From Hoeflea sp. (lineage in GTDB: Bacteria; Pseudomonadota; Alphaproteobacteria; Rhizobiales; Rhizobiaceae): a stretch of DNA of 37,902 nucleotides. The notes beneath the pieces are model-generated. The model ran no database searches and had not been told where the DNA came from. It saw only the letters and a program-made list of their open reading frames with translations. The number at the start of each line of letters is the position of its first letter. Position 1 is the first letter of the stretch. Both the position numbers and the translations under genes were made by a program. The DNA lies in the NCBI RefSeq assembly GCF_014359905.1, contig NZ_JACIYP010000047.1, positions 1 to 37,902 on the forward strand, in the 5' to 3' direction. Below are positions 34,796 through 37,902 of this stretch, piece by piece.

Positions 34796-35980
34796 TTATC
34801 GTGTCAACTGGCGGGTGGCCGCCTCCAGTCCGGCCAGCGTCATGGGAAACATCCGGTCGCTGAACAATTGCCGGATGAGCGCCGTCGAATGGGTATGGGG
34901 CCAGTAGGCCTCCGGCGTGGGATTGAGCCACGCCGCCTTGTGAAAGTGATCAAGCACCCGCCTGAGCCAGACCTGGCCCGGTTCCTCGTTCCAGTGCTCC
35001 ACCGAACCGCCCGGGATGACGATCTCGTAGGGGCTCATGGCAGCATCGCCGACAAAGATCACCCGGTAGTCCGAGCCGTAGGTCCGCAACACCTCTTCCG
35101 TCGGCAGCAATTCCTGCCGGCGCCGGCGATTGTCGCGCCACACGCCCTCATAGAGGCAATTGTGGAAATAGAAATATTCCATGTGGCGGAATTCGCTGCG
35201 CGCCGCCGAAAACAGCTCCTCGACCACCTTGACGTGGTCGTCCATCGAACCGCCGATGTCGAAGAACATCAGGAGCTTCACCGCGTTGCGGCGCTCCGGC
35301 CTTGTCTTGACGTCAAGCCAGCCGTGCTCGGCCGTGGACTGGATCGTGCCGGCAAGGTCGAACTCCTCTGCCGCACCCTCGCGCACCCAGCGCCGCAGCC
35401 GTCTCAACGCAACCTTGATGTTGCGTGTGCCGAGCTCCACCGTGTCGTCGAGGTTCCTGAATTCCCGCTTGTCCCAGACCTTGACCGCGCGCCGGTGGCG
35501 GCTTTCGTCCTGTCCGATGCGCACACCTTCGGGATTGTAGCCATAGGCGCCGAAAGGCGACGTCCCAGCCGTCCCGATCCATTTCGACCCGCCCTGGTGA
35601 CGGGCCTTTTGCTCCTCAAGCCGCTGCTTGAGGGTTTCCATCAGCTTGTCGAAGCCGCCCAGGCTTTCGATCAGTTTCTTCTCCTCGGCACTGAGATGTT
35701 TCTCCGCCATCCGCCTGAGCCATTCTTCGGGCAGGTTGCGGGCATCCACCGGGCTTTCTCCCGCGATTGCCTCCACGCCCCGGAAATAATGGGAGAAGAC
35801 CTGGTCGAAGCGGTCTATGTGGCGCTCGTCCTTCACCAGGGCGGCGCGGGCGAGATAGTAGAAGCCCTCGACATCGTAGCGCGCCAAACCGGCCTCAAGC
35901 CCTTCGATCAGGGTGAGGTATTCGCGCAGCGAGACCGGTATCTTGGCGGCCTTGAGTTCCAGGAAAAACGGGAGAAACAT
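34796..35980 (-). CDS. VWA domain protein of the CoxE type
   Basis: A 394-residue protein with a helical N-terminal half and a von Willebrand A domain from about 230. The metal site reads FDIGGSM with D241, the variant DxGxS form common in this CoxE-like family. Such proteins usually work with a MoxR-type AAA ATPase as chaperones for metal or cofactor insertion, but no MoxR gene is in the window. It is 20 kb from coxSLM, so a direct link to that complex is not supported. It is transcribed toward the mutarotase; 77 bases separate its stop from the mutarotase start. Confidence 0.82.
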   Translation of the reverse strand: MFLPFFLELKAAKIPVSLREYLTLIEGLEAGLARYDVEGFYYLARAALVKDERHIDRFDQVFSHYFRGVEAIAGESPVDARNLPEEWLRRMAEKHLSAEEKKLIESLGGFDKLMETLKQRLEEQKARHQGGSKWIGTAGTSPFGAYGYNPEGVRIGQDESRHRRAVKVWDKREFRNLDDTVELGTRNIKVALRRLRRWVREGAAEEFDLAGTIQSTAEHGWLDVKTRPERRNAVKLLMFFDIGGSMDDHVKVVEELFSAARSEFRHMEYFYFHNCLYEGVWRDNRRRRQELLPTEEVLRTYGSDYRVIFVGDAAMSPYEIVIPGGSVEHWNEEPGQVWLRRVLDHFHKAAWLNPTPEAYWPHTHSTALIRQLFSDRMFPMTLAGLEAATRQLTR

Positions 35981-36022
35981 GCGCGCGACCTTAGCCGCAA
36001 TGACGATCGTTTGCCAACCGGT

Positions 36023-36526
36023 TTAGCCGCTGGTGAGCTCCGGATTCGGGAAATAGCCCGGGCCGATGGTCAACGGCTTCTCCGGCACGACGCTGTCATC
36101 GATCTGAGCGACGAATGTCTTCTCCCCCGACCAGATCAGTTTCGTGCGCGTATGGTCATAGACCCGGATGGACACATGATAGGGCTGTCCCGCCTTGACG
36201 CCGCGCACGCTGGGGGAATGAACGCCATAGCGGACACTGCGGGCATGCAGCCTTGTTTCGACCGTGAGCGGCGGCCCGCCCGCGGGATCCTCGAATTCGG
36301 CGATCATCCACGAACCGGACGGCAGCGGCTTGAGCACATTGGCGACGAAGCCGTAATACACATCCGCTTCGCGGTAATTGAAGATGAAGCCGCCGCCGGC
36401 GATGCCAATGTAGGGCTTCTCCGCCGGATCTTCGCGGGTCACCCAGCCGATTGCCATCAGCACCAGGACAAGCCCGATCATGACGGCCACGATTTTTTCA
36501 AAGGATCTGTCTTCACGCGCTATCAT
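36023..36526 (-). CDS. Membrane-anchored hypothetical protein
   Basis: A 167-residue protein with one membrane helix near the N-terminus (about 11-29, IVAVMIGLVLVLMAIGWV) and a periplasmic domain rich in beta strands. I do not recognise the family beyond a resemblance to conserved rhizobial hypotheticals. The globular part includes YIGIAGGGFIFNYREADVYYGFVANVLKP and HARSVRYGVHSPSVRGVKAGQPYHVSIRV; no catalytic motif is evident. It is transcribed toward the VWA gene, with 42 bases between its stop and the VWA start. Confidence 0.65.
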   Translation of the reverse strand: MIAREDRSFEKIVAVMIGLVLVLMAIGWVTREDPAEKPYIGIAGGGFIFNYREADVYYGFVANVLKPLPSGSWMIAEFEDPAGGPPLTVETRLHARSVRYGVHSPSVRGVKAGQPYHVSIRVYDHTRTKLIWSGEKTFVAQIDDSVVPEKPLTIGPGYFPNPELTSG

Positions 36527-36625
36527 GGTTGCCGCTCCCGAACCGGGTGGTCATGGATACGCTTTCAAAGGACGTCAGTATCTCACAGCTCGGGCCACCA
36601 GGCCAGCAGGGGATGCGGGGCGCGC

Positions 36626-37000
36626 CTAGGCAATGGGCGCGGTGTTGACCCGCAGCCAGGCATCGAGGGTGTCCTTGGTGAAGCTGCGCTGCTCCAGATG
36701 GTGGTAGATGAACCTGATCGTTTCATCTTCTCCGGCAGTCAGTTCAAACCCGTTGAGATCAAGATAGATATCCATGCACGCAAAGGCTATGCGTTTGTTG
36801 CCATCAACGAACCCATGGTTTATCGCGAGGCTTTCCCACAGGGCCGCAGCCTCTTCGAGCACATCGGCATAGTAGCCTGTCTGCGGCCGCAACAATGCTG
36901 CCTCAACCAGACCACGATCCCTGATCCCGGCGGCGCCTCCATGCGCCTTCAAAAGCGTATCGTGAACGTGAATGGCTTCATGAAGCGTAATGTACCGCAT
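36626..37000 (-). CDS. doc: Doc-type toxin (Fic fold)
   Basis: A 124-residue death-on-curing protein. The motif NHGFVDGNKRIAF at 61-73 is the Doc version of the Fic active-site loop, with H62, D66, N68, K69 and R70. Doc toxins phosphorylate elongation factor Tu and stop translation until neutralised by Phd. The start overlaps the stop of the upstream antitoxin by one base (TAATG), the usual arrangement of the pair. The length matches the family (about 125 residues), so it looks intact. Confidence 0.88.
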   Translation of the reverse strand: MRYITLHEAIHVHDTLLKAHGGAAGIRDRGLVEAALLRPQTGYYADVLEEAAALWESLAINHGFVDGNKRIAFACMDIYLDLNGFELTAGEDETIRFIYHHLEQRSFTKDTLDAWLRVNTAPIA

Positions 37001-37230
37001 TATTTTGCCAAGGCTTCATAGACCCGGTTCCACCGCTTCATGCTGCGCTCCAGCGAGGTCTGAACTTTCGGATCGATCGAAGTTGCGCCCGTGAGCCGCT
37101 CATATTCCTCGGTCGACAGAACGACACGAATATCACGGCCATTCTTGCGAATAGCGACGGGCTCGTTGCCTGACGCCTCCAGAAGTTCCCCGAAGCGGTT
37201 CTTGGCTTCGCTTGCCTGCATGACTTTCAT
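37000..37230 (-). CDS. phd: Phd-type antitoxin
   Basis: A 76-residue Phd/YefM-family antitoxin. The N-terminal DNA-binding half reads MKVMQASEAKNRFGELLEAS, then EPVAIRKNGRDIRVVLSTEEYERL; the C-terminal 25 residues would wrap the toxin. I start at the ATG at 37230, seven bases after AGGAG; a longer GTG start is open but less well placed. A 40-base palindrome 22 bases upstream is the likely autoregulatory operator for this protein and the Doc-Phd complex. Confidence 0.88.
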   Translation of the reverse strand: MKVMQASEAKNRFGELLEASGNEPVAIRKNGRDIRVVLSTEEYERLTGATSIDPKVQTSLERSMKRWNRVYEALAK

Positions 37231-37252
37231 GACCGCTCTCCTGTCCACACTC

Positions 37253-37292
37253 AGCCAAATTGGCTATTTGAGCTAAAATAGCCAATTTGGCT
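37253..37292. promoter_or_regulatory. Large palindromic operator of phd-doc
   Basis: Two perfect 17-base arms, AGCCAAATTGGCTATTT (37253-37269) and its exact reverse complement (37276-37292), flank a six-base spacer. Each arm contains its own near-palindrome AGCCAAATTGGCT, so the region offers two operator sites, as at the P1 phd-doc promoter. Confidence 0.8.
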
Positions 37293-37329
37293 AGAAAGTT
37301 CAAGCGAGATGTGCGGTGAGCGGGAGACG

Positions 37330-37794
37330 CTAGCGGCTGTACTTGATGAACGGCGTCAACGTGGCGATCCGGTCATAGAGCTTGCGAGCAGTCGCGTTGA
37401 ACTCCTGTGTCATCCAGTAGACGCGCGGGCATCCATCCGCGTCGGCTTCGCGGTAGACCGCCTCGATCAGCGCCCGCCCGACGCCGGTGCCGCGGATTTC
37501 GGGGACTGCGAAAAGGTCCTGCAGGTAGCATACATGCTCCACCTGCCAGCAATGGCGGTGATAGAAATAATGCACCAGCCCCACCGGCTTGCCTTCGCTG
37601 AGCGCCAGCAGCCCGCGCGGCTCATAGAATGCCGCATCGCTTGCCGTGTGGTCGGAGAGGATCCGGCCGAAGGTGGTGCGGTAGACCTCCTCCGGCACGC
37701 TGGATTCATAGAATTCCAGATACAGCGTCCAGAGCCTGCGCCATTCGGTCTCGTCGCCCGCCTCGATCGGCCGAATCTGCAATGCTCCCGTCAT
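37330..37794 (-). CDS. GNAT-family N-acetyltransferase
   Basis: A 154-residue GNAT acetyltransferase. The acetyl-CoA loop is EIRGTGVGRALIEAVY near residues 98-113, preceded by the VEHVCYLQDLFAVP strand and followed by VYWMTQEFNATARKLYDRI, where the Tyr is in the usual catalytic position. The substrate is unknown. Its ATG lies four bases after the stop of a metA-like gene, so the two are probably cotranscribed. Confidence 0.85.
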   Translation of the reverse strand: MTGALQIRPIEAGDETEWRRLWTLYLEFYESSVPEEVYRTTFGRILSDHTASDAAFYEPRGLLALSEGKPVGLVHYFYHRHCWQVEHVCYLQDLFAVPEIRGTGVGRALIEAVYREADADGCPRVYWMTQEFNATARKLYDRIATLTPFIKYSR

Positions 37795-37798
37795 CTGA

Positions 37799-37902
37799 TC
37801 AATCCCCCGCCTTCACCGCACCACGATCTGCGCCGATATCGTTCATGTCGAACGGTGTGGTCTGGTAGACCTGATTGATCCAGTTGCCGAACAGCAGGAA
37901 GG
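37799..37902 (-). CDS. metA: Homoserine O-acyltransferase (MetA family), C-terminal end only
   Basis: The last 34 codons of a gene that continues beyond the window. The visible residues [23 protein letters not shown] resemble the C-terminal NWxNxxVYQxTPYD motif of MetA-type homoserine O-succinyl- or acetyltransferases of methionine synthesis. The assignment rests on this one motif. Confidence 0.65.
   Translation of the reverse strand, partial: FLLFGNWINQVYQTTPFDMNDIGADRGAVKAGD

Noticed and set aside
34796-35980. CoxE accessory protein belonging to the coxSLM cluster
   Set aside because: The fold fits, but it lies 20 kb away with no MoxR/CoxD partner, so a functional link is not supported.

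Overview
The window looks like the chromosome of a GC-rich alphaproteobacterium, probably of the rhizobial order (Hyphomicrobiales, Hoeflea/Mesorhizobium-like). The basis is base composition, several TRAP transporters, a form II coxSLM cluster, a stand-alone dxr and a MetA-type acyltransferase. The genus is a guess.

Layout. (1) 1-5749: one end of a Tn7-like transposon, visibly AT-richer than the rest, with tnsA (cut by the window start), tnsB, tnsC and a long TniQ/TnsD-like targeting gene. It is followed by a terminator and two copies of a TCTGGGACA repeat that probably mark the element end. (2) 5803-11040: an MFS carrier, a GarR-type dehydrogenase, dxr (isoprenoid synthesis), and a nitrilase-fold protein that appears to have lost its catalytic Cys and Lys. 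(3) 11145-19733: a form II molybdenum hydroxylase (coxSLM), divergent from a dctP / flavin monooxygenase / dctQ / dctM operon, with a TetR-like palindrome between them. (4) 19770-34718: the centrepiece, a sulfosugar catabolic island. (5) 34796-37902: a CoxE-like VWA protein, a membrane-anchored hypothetical, a Phd-Doc toxin-antitoxin pair with a large palindromic operator, a GNAT acetyltransferase and the 3' end of a metA-like gene.

The island carries, mostly on the minus strand, an aldose mutarotase, a TRAP transporter (QM and P), a sulfofructose kinase (YihV-like, with the sulfonate-reading residues in place), a LacD/YihT-type aldolase, a FucI-fold isomerase and a Gfo/Idh/MocA protein that may be an NAD+-dependent sulfoquinovosidase. 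It then continues into suyA, suyB, slcC and comC, the sulfolactate racemisation and desulfonation genes. The reconstructed route is sulfoquinovoside -> sulfoquinovose -> sulfofructose -> sulfofructose-1-phosphate -> DHAP + sulfolactaldehyde -> (S)-sulfolactate -> sulfopyruvate -> (R)-sulfolactate -> pyruvate + sulfite. Only the sulfolactaldehyde dehydrogenase and sulfite handling are missing here.

A GntR/UTRA regulator gene sits inside the island, and the palindrome GTCTTATATAAGAC occurs before suyA, the kinase, dctP and dctQ. This ties the upper (sugar) and lower (sulfolactate) halves into one probable regulon. A decayed methionine aminopeptidase with its ParD-like partner interrupts the island.
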